A DNA stretch of 64,000 bases from Nereocystis luetkeana (lineage: Eukaryota; Sar; Phaeophyceae; Laminariales; Laminariaceae): positions 6,555,785 through 6,619,784 of the forward strand of contig JARUPZ010000026.1 in the NCBI GenBank assembly GCA_031213475.1. Reading direction: 5' to 3'. Positions 19,456-30,222 of this stretch are shown in pieces; the first letter of the stretch is position 1, and each line of letters opens with the position of its first letter. A program made the translations under genes and the position numbers. Under the pieces are notes generated by a model. It ran no database searches and was not told the DNA's origin. It worked only from the letters and a program-made list of their open reading frames with translations.

Positions 19456-21384
19456 GTATGGTCTTACTATTAATAGCTGGTACATCTTAGTGCTGGCCGT
19501 ACCAATTCCAAGTAGTTTTTCATCGCGACAAAGCCGATATCTCTGGTCCCATCTCCCAAAAAGACTCGAGACGGATGGTGGTCTTGGAAGTACAGCTGTA
19601 GGTACCCCACCGCCCACCGCTGTACGTGTGTACATACTCGTACCAGGTAGAGTATACCAGGGTATACAACTCGGGAGACCATGCACAAGCGCACGAGTCA
19701 TTACTATACTTATACTTGGGAGACCAATGATACGGATTAGTGTGCGAGGTCTGTGGGGGCGCCACGCGAAACTTGTTCGAAGGGCGGGAAAATTCTACGA
19801 TACGTACTGGTATGATTCGTACGACGACGAACCCACCACTGTTAAGTACAGTATTGATATTGGACGAGTGGTGAAACATTGATGGTAAATACGTAAAAAG
19901 TATGATACACGTATAATATATCATTTCCGTTTGGATTGAATATTGATATACAAATAATCCTTGATACTTAGAGACAGCAAGGCAGCAGTGGTGTATTGAA
20001 AGTTTGAAAGAGCGCAGCTTGAACGAGGAATGTAACGGCAAAAAAATAGATCGAAAGCACAGAAACCGATCTTTCGGTTACTTGACCGGAAGCCGAGACT
20101 CGGTTTCCGGTAGCAAAACCGAAGAACTGGGCTATTGCATCCCCTATCCCCTAACACATGTAATGCCGACCAGGTACATCTGTATGGAAACCTCCTAAGG
20201 CCTACCAGGTACCAGATACCAAGTATGGATCTGAATCGAAACCTCCTGCAGGGCAGAACATCAGCACAGCAGTCAGCAGTAGTATAGGCATCAGGGCTCC
20301 CTTTAGATGTTGAGCTGTTGGCGCCAGCGCAACAATTCTCGCGAAATCATTCAAGTGCACAGCACTCCCCACGCGGAATTAGAACGGCGCAACACGTTTC
20401 ACTGGAGTCAAAAATAATACTGCGGAGCCTTTGGCGCTGTGTTTGCTTTTTTTTCGGTCAACGTCTTCGCCGCTCTGCCTTGAACCATATTAGGCTGTTT
20501 TCGCAGCAGTTATGTGCAGTTTTCCAACTATTCTTGGAACCGTACCAGTAGTTTTTGGGGCAAAAAACTTGGAAACAGTGTGTATACAATCACTACCCCA
20601 ACATACCGGTATGGGATACGTTTTGGCTCTCTAAAACGGTTCAAGTAGTCCGGCAAAATGCATATTTGAAGGGTGTTTTCCGGCGATTCTTAGGGAATGC
20701 CCCGGTACATCGCATTATTTTTGCCCCTGTACCGGGAGCGGTTTGTGCTCCGGAGGCCCTGCGGGGTGCGCAACACGCCCTCAGCTCGCAACAAGCCCCG
20801 GCGGCTTATAAGGTTATAAGGATCCCTGGCAGGCAATGCAAGCATCACAGCAGGGTCGCAGGTAACACGGCAGCAGTCAACCTCGGCGGAGGGATGAAAT
20901 GGTCACCAGCCCTCCGCATCGCTTTCTACTTCGTACCGGGTTGAGCTCGGCGACGCTTTCTTGCTCTTTTTCCTCGGATCATGACTAAACCGCCAGAACA
21001 CAAATTACGTCTCTGTCTGCGTCTTGAGAGTATTGCGCGGTTTTGGAAGACCTCGTTGGCTTTTATCTTTTGGGAACGAGAAGCACTCTTCGCTATAATA
21101 GCCGTCCTGGGCACCGCTACATCCGTTTCTCGTGATTCGCGTTCAAGGAGCAGACTTCGCTCAGCGTCCTGGGCGCCGTGGCTTTGCATCCGTTTTTCGT
21201 GATTCGTGCTCCGTCTTTTCGCCTGTTGGGTGTTGGATATCAACATCGAAACTTGACTTCTGGTGTATCGTACTGAACGTATCGCACTGAGCGTGTTGTA
21301 CATCTATATACTACCCCTCACCCTCCATCCCCTGGGATACGCGTATAATATCTCCCCGTGTTTTTGTTCTGCTGACCACACTGA
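19456..21384. other. No recognisable gene
   Basis: Contains one perfect CTATTAATAG (19467-19476), TACCAGGTA at 19641 and 20203, and a plus-strand open frame at 20555-20944 with no recognisable family. An S/R-rich minus-strand frame at 20926-21303 is also unassigned. Confidence 0.4.
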
Positions 21385-21838
21385 ACGAAAGCTTCGATGT
21401 ATGTAGCACACATCGTTAATCGTATCGATTACGATACTTTTTTTTTTTCGTCTGTCGGTGTCGTACCGAGTTCGATCAGAAACCTAATAAAACACTGGAC
21501 GAAAGCTTTGATGTATGTAGCACATATCGAAATCATATCGATTACGATACTTTTTTTTTTTTCGTTCGTCTGTCGGTGTCGTACCGAGTTCGATCAGAAA
21601 CCTAATAAAACACTGGACGAAAGCTTCGATGTATGTAGCACACATCGAAATCATATCGATTACGATACTTTTTTTTTTTTCGTCTGTCGGTGTCGTACCG
21701 AGTTCGATCAGAAACATAATAAAACACTAGACGAAAGCTTTGATGTGTGTATGTATACCAAACATCGAGATCGTATCGATTACGATAGTTTTTTTTTGGT
21801 CTGTGGTTGTCGTATCGAATTCGATCAGAAACATGGAC
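21385..21838 (+). repeat. Tandem repeat, four units of about 113 bp
   Basis: Each unit contains GACGAAAGCTTCGATGTATG, TATCGATTACGATAC, a T run of 8-13 and GTCGTACCGAGTTCGATCAG. Units are nearly identical except the last, which is more diverged (GTCGTATCGAATTCGATCAG). The open frames across it are a by-product of the periodicity. Confidence 0.9.
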
Positions 21839-22263
21839 ATTCGATGCAGTAGTAGTAGAGGTCCCCTCATAAGGCGGTCTGGGTAAGGCGGCATCCCGAT
21901 ATAATGCGGTCAAAATCGCTCGGCGCGACTCGGGTATTGCACCCACAGCGTGGAACGAACAAGGCGGCGTCCCTCAATAAGGCAGTCATATTGCTCCGGC
22001 ACGCCACCGCTGCAGTGGGGGACCCCTACTTGTATCCGACACTAATCCTCACGAATACGTTGTGTCACCAAGAGATTCTGGCATTGACCGGGCGAAGGAT
22101 TTTTGAGGTGTGAGAGTAAACCGAACGCTGACGAAATTCTAAATACAAAAGATATTTACTCCCTAGTATAGACGAAAGACGATGCTGACGTATACGCGCA
22201 TCCTCTTACGTATAATACCTGGTACAGTGTGCACTACACACATTCATGGGGAATAACCTACGC

Positions 22264-22770
22264 AATTATCAGGGACGTGGTATCATAACTGCTGTGCTGC
22301 ACCTTTTTGTGTCAGACAGTCCAGGAAGAGATGGCGATCGTTGATATTCGTGTGGCAGTAAGGTTCGATTGCTCCTTTTTTCACTGCATATCCGCGAGTC
22401 TTCACTCTGTGACAGCACTCCAGATAGCAGGCAGGTGTGTTCCTCTTTCGTTTTCACGACTACCGTGCGTTTCGTACGGTGCAGGCAGCACTTCAGACAG
22501 CATCCGCTGTAGTCAGCAGCCACGAGTTGGTTAGTGGTGGGAACGGGGGTACTCTTCTATATTATAGTTGAGAGGATATACCCGCGGCCATGTTAGTTCA
22601 GTTTTGCACATTGGTTTTATCTTGTGTTCGCTTTTTCCGTCTCGTGTATTTTGAGGCAGCCGAATTTTCGATTTTTTTGTTTTTCGGATCTTCCTAGGGC
22701 TCCAGCACCTTTGTGTGACCACGGACTCCTTCGTCAGAGAGTTAATGTGAGAACAACAACAACAACAACA
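22264..22770 (+). mobile_element. Repeat FB-2, plus-strand copy 1
   Basis: Starts near CAATTATCAGGGACGTGG and ends in an (AAC)n run at 22752-22772. It is nearly identical to 31384-31890 over more than 450 bp. Small indels (for example CTGCTG versus CTG at 22290) distinguish the copies. Confidence 0.82.
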
Positions 22771-22772
22771 CT

Positions 22773-23173
22773 CGTACCAGGGATTAAATATCACCCAAGT
22801 ATATATATAAATAATATATATATATAACCAGGTACTTATCAGTATATTACACGATGCGGTACGTATTGGCACCGCCGCGGTTACCGTTAAACTGCGGTGT
22901 TTTCTCCGTACCGGTAGTTTTTAGTTTCCAGTGTATGCCTGGTGAGGTATTAATAGTACAAAAGCCTTCCCTCGCCGACGGCCGACGGGTCGAATTGGGG
23001 CCTGATACCTAGGGTAGCCACAACACCATACTACACTAATTACTACCTGGTACATGTAAGCGTATGTACTTTTGGCGCCCGGCACCGCACGAGGGTCTCG
23101 ACCTTCGGTTCCTTGCTCGCGCGGGTCGGACGGTCTGTTCCTGATATTCCGGCGGTATACATGGTGAACACAG
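22773..23173. other. AT-rich spacer
   Basis: TA-rich stretch at 22800-22826, a GTATTAATAG near-match at 22948 and TACCTGGTA at 23044. No gene seen. Confidence 0.45.
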
Positions 23174-23300
23174 CGGCGCAGCAGCAGCAGCAGCAACAAA
23201 ACCAACGAACCGAAGAGCGGATCTCAACGGCAAACAGCAGTAGCATTCTCTCGAGTGAGTTCCAAGTGGTCCAAAGCAGCAGCAGCAGCAGCAGCGGCAG
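23174..23300. repeat. CAG/AGC trinucleotide tracts
   Basis: (GCA)n at 23177-23193 and (AGC)n at 23275-23297, with imperfect spacing between. A glutamine- or serine-coding reading is possible but no surrounding gene is recognised. Confidence 0.8.
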
Positions 23301-23401
23301 CTAGAACAGGGAGTGGATCTCAACAGCAAGGCAGCCTGAGGCCTACAAACAAAAAAACTCCCGACATCCCGCTCTTGCCCATTTTCGAGACCCAAGACAG
23401 G

Positions 23402-23690
23402 GGGGGGGGGTGTACACGATAGGAGAGATGTACTCGATCTCATGCATGGCCGTAGTGGTATGACCATAGACCCTCGCATCCCTACAATGCCGGGACGGAG
23501 CATGTCGGGTTTTTACCGACCAGGCAGACATTGGTTGCACCCAGCGCGAAGCGCCGTGAGGTGTCTGGCGAGTCGCATGAAGGGCGAGCTGTATCCTACT
23601 ACGAACCGCTTGTGAGGCGGACTTGCATATGGATGACAGCTTCAATGAGTTGATTTAATTTCCGGTGTAGCCACTTCCAGAGACAGCAAT
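23402..23690 (+). repeat. Dispersed repeat M, copy 3
   Basis: A G run, then GATGTACTCGATCTCATGCA through CTTGCATATGGATGACAGC to CCAGAGACAGCAATGG. It aligns with 10826-11135 over the full length. Confidence 0.75.
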
Positions 23691-23699
23691 GGAACTACT

Positions 23700-25500
23700 A
23701 TGTAACTGCCTCTTGGGTGCCTTACCTTGAACACTACGTGATACGATCAATTCCCTTGTGCGGAGTAGAGATTCGAAACCTCGCACAAATGATCTAACTC
23801 GACAACCAGCTTTGGGCGACCCAAAAAAAAAGAACTAAAAAAAACGGTACCCTGGTTGTCTAGCTCACGTAGTGAGCGGCATGTTTTACAGCAGTGTCGT
23901 TGCCAACCGACGCCAACCCAACCTATATAAAATAGGGGGGCAAGGGGAGTATATTGAGACCAAGTGAAATACAAACCTGAAAAAATAAAAATGTTACCGT
24001 GATTTTCATCCATAAATCAATTTCCGTACTTTTCATCCATAAATCCCAACGCACTGGTTTGTTTTTCATTTTCCCACTGGGAGGAAGTGTTGTTTTTTTT
24101 TTTTACCTTTTTGTCGAGCACCCCTTGAGGCAGCAGCATCCCCCCACGAGTGAGTTTAGTTCCATGCGGCCCCCAACTATTTTCACGGACTGGATAAAAG
24201 ATTCTCCCTGTTGATGCAATGCAAGTGTACCTGGTAGGCCGGAACAAGGGCTGGCATTTCCACTTTCGACGGTTTTTTAATAATCGCCCGACATTGCGGG
24301 CAACTGATGGGGGACCGCGACACCTCGGTGCACGCGGGCGCGGGTCTTCGGTCTACGGACGGTTGCCCTCGCGAGGAAAGCGGGTCGCTCACTCCTCCAC
24401 ACGCCCACACCTCTCAACTCAGCAGGAGCCCGCGGTCAGCACCGCCGCAACACCCGGCCAGGTGGATGGACGAGGCTCGGCGGCAAGGAGAAAAACAGAG
24501 TGTCACTTAAACGCGTCCCAGACGCCACAGGTCCCCCGCTTGGGGACGTCACGGTGTCGAACCCCACCAATTTTCGTTCGGGGGCGTTTTTTATTTTTTG
24601 CGCGGAGTACACCCTTTATATTAGGGGGCGACGATGTGGGCGAGGTTGCTCTCTCAGCCACCGAACGTGGAAAGTTTACCTGGTATATATAGATATATGC
24701 ACTTTTCTTCTCCTGCTTCTCGGCCGCTGTGGGCGAAGCCTAAAATTCCGATTTATCTTCAACTTTGTCTGGGACTCCGGACGCCTTCGCTTCCCTGCCT
24801 TCGTGCTTGCTTTTTCGACCGCTTTTCTCGAGGGTCGCGCGAGCCGGCCTCCGACGGGTGTTCTCCCGTGCGCGCGTCTCGGAGTCTCGCGTCACCGACG
24901 AGCGCGGCGACCCCGAACTTGAGGGATCATTGCTGGGGAAAGGAGACACGGACGGTCTATTTTCTGTGGTCCTGGAAATTTGTTTAGGTTGGTGTTGTTG
25001 CTCCGCGATCAGCTTCTTGTGACAGGCTTTATCTTGCAATATGAATAGTAGTTTGTTTCTCTCCGAGGTTCGATCTCTCGGTGTCGCTGATGCTACCGCT
25101 TTCTACCGACTGTTTTGCTTTGCGGGCCGCCGCCATCGGCCTGTTCGAACCCCTCGGTCCTGCCTTCTCGATGGCTGCCTTCCCTTGCCCCTCTCTCTTC
25201 GCCGGACGACTACACGCGCCTTCTCGTGGTATCGCGCCGTTCTTGGTACCAGATCGTTGCATATCCCGGTGATTTTGCTTTGTTGGTGTTTTTTTCAATA
25301 AAAAATTGATAACTCGGCACGTATTCTGTTTTCGCCGGTAGAATGGAATGGGGGTTGCTGGGGAGTATGAATTCGGCCGAGTGTTGTTAGTTCGATTATA
25401 ATAACAACCAACCCCATCGGAGGTGGCCGTACATGCTCGGGCTTTCCACTCCTATTGCCGAGTGAGGCGCATTTGAATACCAGTACTAACAACTACAGCA
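23700..25500. other. Unassigned region, GC-rich from 24290 to 25300
   Basis: No family protein recognised on either strand. 24290-25300 has raised GC and long overlapping open frames on both strands (for example 24740-25039 minus, 24219-24692 plus), which may hide an unknown gene. A CAATAAA at 25294 could be a polyadenylation-like signal. TACCTGGTA occurs at 24228 and 24677. Confidence 0.35.
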
Positions 25501-26204
25501 GCAGCAGTACAGTAGTTCAGAGGTGTTCTACTTCGAATATGTGTGTACACAGCTTTGTTTTCGCCGGTCTATTTGCATGAAGGTTGTTGGCAAGTCGGCC
25601 GGGTGCTGTGAGTTCGGTAAGAAAAACCGACCAATCGCATCGGAGGATATCATGCACAGCAGACCAGCAGACGTTTTTCACTTCGAGAAAATAATCATAT
25701 CCAGTCCAGATGCGAAGTCTTTATTTACTATTAATAGTGAATGGGAGATACGGGCCCGCTTTAAAGATACGATCCTTCGTTCCAGGTATATGATACAGTA
25801 TGATGTTCGACTGGGTACCATTCCCTGTTTAAAAACGCGTCCAGTTGTTTCGGCGAGCACTACTGGATGTAATCGAGGGTTGGGGACTGCTTGCTTAGAC
25901 TGCAAGTACTCGCAGTATGTGGGAGTTTTGTGCTGCTGTACTTATACTGCTGCGTGTGCTACACGTCTATCCAACTTGAATATTTCGGTATTCACGCTGT
26001 GAAAATACTGCTCATGTCGGCAGTACTTTGCGGTTGTTCTGCATTGCCGATCGATACCGGGTATCAGTTATCAGGTGTTCGATACTGCTCACACTCGCGG
26101 TACCTCGATTACTGCCTGTTCTCAGGATTGAGTGCGATAATGCGCATGCAGTACGCGTCCGGTTCTCCCGGTAATTTGGGCGTATACGGCAAAAGTTGTT
26201 GTCT
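25501..26204. other. No recognisable gene
   Basis: A plus-strand open frame 25523-26002 has no recognisable domain. A perfect CTATTAATAG lies at 25728-25737. Confidence 0.4.
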
Positions 26205-26400
26205 TCTGCGATGAAGTACGTACCGCTGCTGCTGTTGTGCTGCTGCTGTGCTGCTGCTGGTCTTGAGGCTGGGTCTGCACAGCAGCAGCTGCAGCAACCG
26301 ACCGCAGCAGCAGCGATGCCTGCTACTACTCCTGCCGCTGCTGTTGCTGCCATTTTGCATGTTGTGCTCCTGCTGCTATCGCTTTCATGTGCGGGAGATA
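26205..26400. repeat. CTG/CAG trinucleotide-rich tract
   Basis: Interrupted CTG and CAG runs, such as GCTGCTGCTGTTGTGCTGCT at about 26224 and CAGCAGCAGCTGCAGC at 26280. The translations (poly-Leu, Gln or Ala) are low complexity. Confidence 0.8.
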
Positions 26401-26584
26401 CCCTCTCTTCTGCACAAGCCGTTGGAAGTCGGTACAGCTCGCCATAGATAGGGGTGTGGGTACTTGGCAACTGGGCAGAAAAAGGGCAGCAATAATAGTA
26501 CTATCGTAAAAAACATCAAAGTAGTCTCAATCCTGAGAGTATGAGAGAGACCTCTCAGAACTGAGCTGATCTGCCCCCGCCAGC

Positions 26585-26826
26585 AGCATCTGGGCTCCAA
26601 ATTATCGATCATTTCCTGGCCCATAATTATAGATCGGCCTGAGTTTTTCTCAAACCGATGTTGGCCCAACATCGGCCCCAGATTTGCTTTATTCGGGCTT
26701 TTCCAAAAGTTAGGAACTTTTTTTTTTCTAAACCTGCCCATAGGAAGCGTGTTCTTTTTTTTTTTGGAGGGTAGTTAAAATTCAAACTTTTTATTGATAC
26801 TTCCCTTTCCCATTGGCATAGGTCTA
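26585..26826 (-). repeat. Dispersed repeat O, copy 2
   Basis: Minus-strand counterpart of 8690-8890. It contains GGCCTGAGTTTTTCTCAAAC, CGATGTTGGCCCAACATCGG, CTTTTCCAAAAGTTAGGAAC and CATTGGCATAGGTCTAATAT. Divergence is mainly in the A/T runs. Confidence 0.78.
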
Positions 26827-27121
26827 ATATCGTTCCAAAAAAATGCTATTAAAGTTGGTCTATAATTAATTCGAGTGAGACAGATACAAAAACGGAGAAC
26901 TGACACTCGGCATTGCCTTTTCCCTGTACCACTTGGCATTGCCCTGATCCCGCTCGCAACAAGATTGCACGGTGTACGAGTACTTATGTCAATTTGCTTA
27001 AACATATTATATAATCAGACGACTTTTGGCACTGAGGTATATTTTCCTATCCGGAGCATGGGTGCCGGCACCCATGCGGAGCCCTTGTATATATATTATT
27101 TTTTATCCTCCGGCGGATTGG

Positions 27122-27232
27122 TAAAAATATATTTTACGACCGCGGTCCCGTTTTGGGGACAACTCACTCACATCCCAAGTAAGTTGTCCCCACTTGTCCC
27201 CGTAACGGGACTGCAGTCCCAAGAGGGCTAAC
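27122..27232. mobile_element. Family A MITE with internal insertion
   Basis: Left arm TTTTACGACCGCGGTCCCG, right arm GGGACTGCAGTCCCAAGAGG. A 10 bp duplication of TTGTCCCCAC in the right arm makes it longer than usual. Confidence 0.78.
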
Positions 27233-27427
27233 TAAGCTCATCACACTCCACGTCCAGATTTCTCGTCGTGTGTCAATTTAACCCATAGCTCCCGTTGCAG
27301 TACCATTTTTTTTTTCAATCGAAAGTCGGCTGGGAAGCACCCGAAGCTTTCCACCTAAAAACACACGAGACGAAGAAGGCGCACACAAATATGCCACCGC
27401 CTGTACAACAAGGCTTGATAGAACACA

Positions 27428-27500
27428 CCCGGGGGGGGGGGCGTACTCATTTGTTGCTGGCCTTAGTCATTTGACCATTGACCACGCATCCCTTTCAAGA
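27428..27500 (+). repeat. Repeat M, fragment
   Basis: A G run then GCGTACTCATTTGTTGCTGG, TTGACCATTGACCACGCATC and ACGGAGCA parallel the start of repeat M. Only about 70 bp remain. Confidence 0.45.
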
Positions 27501-27597
27501 CGGAGCACCGTTCCTACTCCTAGTAGAGATACCTCCAACAATTGGGCGCTCATTACGTTGTTTCCATATATTACATAGTAACTTTTTGCTAATCTTA

Positions 27598-28377
27598 GGC
27601 CGTTTCCTATGCGGTTCAATTTTTGAGCTTCAGATTTTGGCCCGATCGCCTTTTCAGATGTGACGTTGGCAAATCGAAACAGCCTTCCTATGCGGAAAAA
27701 TCAGATTTATTGTGTGTGTAGAGATTGGAGCAAACGCCGAGACCAACTGCTGTTTTTGTGGTTTGGCGCCGCGAAGAGACGCGCTGGGTGCGCTGCACTG
27801 TGCGTAGGACCCAAGCGTCCGAGCCAAGGCTGACCATCTCTGGTCTGGCGGCGAAGAGACGTGGCGAGTGCGCTAGAGCCACCTGTCTTGGTATTTTGGG
27901 TTCCGTGTTTTGACTGACTGCTGCTGCTGTACAGCAGTGTACGTACAAGTACTCGTACGTATCCACGGAGAGGTGCGTGCCGAGTGCGCCTCTCTTGGTC
28001 TCTAGGCCCGAGCCCGCGCCAGGCGACTGACGTCTGGCCACGGAGGGTCGCGCCGCCCGCCGCCCGGGCGTCGGGCGCGAAGCGACGCTGCTATACAGCT
28101 GTGTCACCTTCCAACTCATCGATCGTTCTGCTGCTGTTTGCTGTCATGGATAACATCTTGAGTTTAGAGAGCATGCCATTTTTCGATTTGAAAATCTGAT
28201 GACCCAAAGTCGTCGGATTTTGGACCAAAATCCGACGACTTTGGGTCATCGGATTCTCGAATCGAAAAAAATCCGGTCAGATTTTGCATATTTCGACTGC
28301 ATAAGCAGGGTCATTCGTTTTTGAGATCGAAAAATACAAATCTGAAGCTCGAAATCGAACCGCATAGGAAACAGCCT
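27598..28377. mobile_element. Fold-back element L, about 780 bp
   Basis: Terminal arms: GGCCGTTTCCTATGCGGTTC and GAGCTTCAGATTTT on the left, TCTGAAGCTCGAAATCGAAC and CGCATAGGAAACAGCC on the right, about 40 bp each. It encloses a CG-rich segment (27720-28110), without a recognised protein, and the palindrome at 28198-28250. Confidence 0.72.
28198..28250. repeat. Perfect 26 bp palindrome with 1-nt centre
   Basis: GATGACCCAAAGTCGTCGGA...TTTTGG is followed after one base by its exact complement. Weaker pairing (TTTTCGATT.GA.AAT) extends the arms outward to about 28180 and 28268. It would extrude a cruciform or form a long hairpin in RNA. Confidence 0.92.
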
Positions 28378-28521
28378 TATCCCCTTCCTGTTTGGGGGGG
28401 GGGGGTAAAGCGCTGGCCTTTGTGTTGAACCACTTTTGGAGTTCGGCATACTGTACGTGGAGGAATACCTGCTTCGCGCCCAGGTGCAATATGTGTACCC
28501 TGAAAGTGTTCATATATACGT

Positions 28522-28622
28522 ATTAACCCTTTTAGGACCCCAGTCCCGTTTTGGGGACAAACTACTTACAATTTGAGTGCAACATCCCCACATATGGGAC
28601 TGCGGTACTAAGAGGGTTAATA
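28522..28622. mobile_element. Family A MITE, intact
   Basis: TTAACCCTTTTAGGACCCCA on the left and GGGACTGCGGTACTAAGAGG then GTTAA on the right. Both TTAA copies are present. Confidence 0.87.
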
Positions 28623-28699
28623 GTAGAGCTGTTTTTTGTTGGCCAACTACGTGGAAGTCCATATATCAATGGTTGGCTTTTTTTTTCTTTTGGCTGACG

Positions 28700-29180
28700 A
28701 AGATGTAAGTTGCCGACTGTTTTCTTCTTTTTCTTCTTCCTCTTCCCATTTCATGTATTCGCCCTTCTTGTCTCCCTCCCTCCTATTCATGGTCGTCACT
28801 CAGATCCGGGGTCATATCATGGCAGGCTCTCCTCCCCTCTCCCCACTACGACGCTTGCCTTTTGTTGGAAAGGCATTTTTATCGCGAGTAGACTTGAGCC
28901 CTTTCTTCCCTTGTCGACATGCGTCTAACTGCGTTTACTCACGCTACGCGCTCATACCAGTTAATTCCTTTTTTATCTTGCAAGTTAATTCACAATCTCA
29001 TCACGGTGGGATTCGAACCCACGAAAGGAGCGCTGTTAACCCTGTTTGGACCGCGGTCCCATTCGGGGACAAATTACTTATAATTTGACTGGTTTGTCCC
29101 CAAAACGGGACTGCGGTTCTAAAGGGGTTAACAGCAGGATTCGAGGGCACCGCTACTATTGTAGACCAATGAGGCGACCA
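28700..29180 (-). mobile_element. Diverged tRNA-headed SINE carrying a MITE in its head
   Basis: Read from 29180 downward, the head has GGTCGCCTCATTGGTCTAC (A box) and, after the MITE, GTGGGTTCGAATCCCACC (B box with T stem). The body shares ACTCAGATCCGGGGTCATAT and the CTTGTCGACATGCGTCTAAC central block with S1. The tail is pyrimidine-rich on the plus strand (28710-28740). It is an older subfamily than S1. Confidence 0.75.
29035..29132. mobile_element. Family A MITE nested in a SINE head
   Basis: GCGCTGTTAACCCTG is the left junction and GGGGTTAACAGCAGG the right. Removing the MITE and one TTAA restores a continuous tRNA-like sequence GCGCTGTTAACAGC. This is the clearest TTAA target duplication in the window. 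Confidence 0.9.
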
Positions 29181-29193
29181 GCTGTATGTATAG

Positions 29194-29536
29194 CCGGTCG
29201 CCCCGGTGGTTCAAGTGGTTAACCTCGAATTTTACGTGTTTGAGTCCTGGGTTCGAGCCCCAGGTGGGTCCGACCTTTGACTTTATTTGCAAAAATAAAA
29301 ATAAAAAAGGATTCAATTGTTGAGAGCGCCTTGCAGCGTGGGTAGGCACAATTCGATGCGAGTCGACGAGGGAAGAAAATGCTGAAATCTTCTCGCGATA
29401 AAAATGAAGGCACGTACCGTAGCGGGAAGGGAGCAGGCTAGTGACCCCGGATCTGAGTTACGAGTTGGAAGGAGAGAGAGAGAAGAAGATGTGCGAAGAT
29501 AATAAATGGAATGAGCAAAAACAAAACAAAAAAAAA
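29194..29536 (+). mobile_element. tRNA-derived SINE S1, full length
   Basis: Starts CCGGTCGCCCCGGTGG, has both box-like motifs and the central block at about 29358. It ends in an A-rich tail with C interruptions. A deletion removed GGGGAGAAGAG near 29430. Confidence 0.88.
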
Positions 29537-29870
29537 CAGGTTTTATTTGTTGGCTATGATTCTCTTACATACACCAGTAGCATCGGCCCTCTCATCAGAA
29601 GCGTGAAATCAGATGTGAGGCTGACATCCTTCTCCATTTGTGCGCAGCGAGAAAGCGGGATAAGTTTCTTGCGGTTTCCTAAATCGAAATGATTACCAGG
29701 TGCCATGTTTATTTTAAAACGGCGAGCGCCTATTATCGCGGGCTACACACTTTCATGAACATGTTTTAAATATTTTTTTAGGCTAAAGGTCAGTAGATTT
29801 TTTGGCGTCTGTTTTCTTGCGACTCTCGGGCTGATAATGCTCTCTTTTTTACATACCGTACATATCCATA
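29537..29870. other. Spacer, no gene seen
   Basis: AT-rich, with no repeat shared with the rest of the window. Confidence 0.5.
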
Positions 29871-30189
29871 TCGCCCCGGTGGTTCAAGTGGTTAACCTCG
29901 AATTCTACTTGTTTGAGTCCTGGGTTCGAGCCCCAGGAGGGTCGGACTTTGACTTTATTTGCAAAAATAAAAAAAGGGATTCAATTGTTGAGAGCGCCTT
30001 GCAGTGTGGGTAGGCACAATTCGATGCGAGTCGACGAGGGAAGAAAAGGCTGAAATCTTCTCGCGATAAAAAATGAAGGCACGTACCGTAGCGGGAAGGG
30101 GGGAGAAGAGCCTGCTATGTGACCCCGGATCTGAGTTACGAGTTGGAAGGAGAGAGAGAAGAAGATGTGCGAAGATAATGAATGGGATG

Positions 30190-30206
<17 letters not shown>
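29871..30206 (+). mobile_element. tRNA-derived SINE S1, full length
   Basis: Starts TCGCCCCGGTGGTTCAAG. The B box is intact in GGGTTCGAGCCCCAGG. It ends in 16 A residues followed by a (TA)n stretch that may derive from the target. Confidence 0.88.
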
Positions 30207-30222
<16 letters not shown>

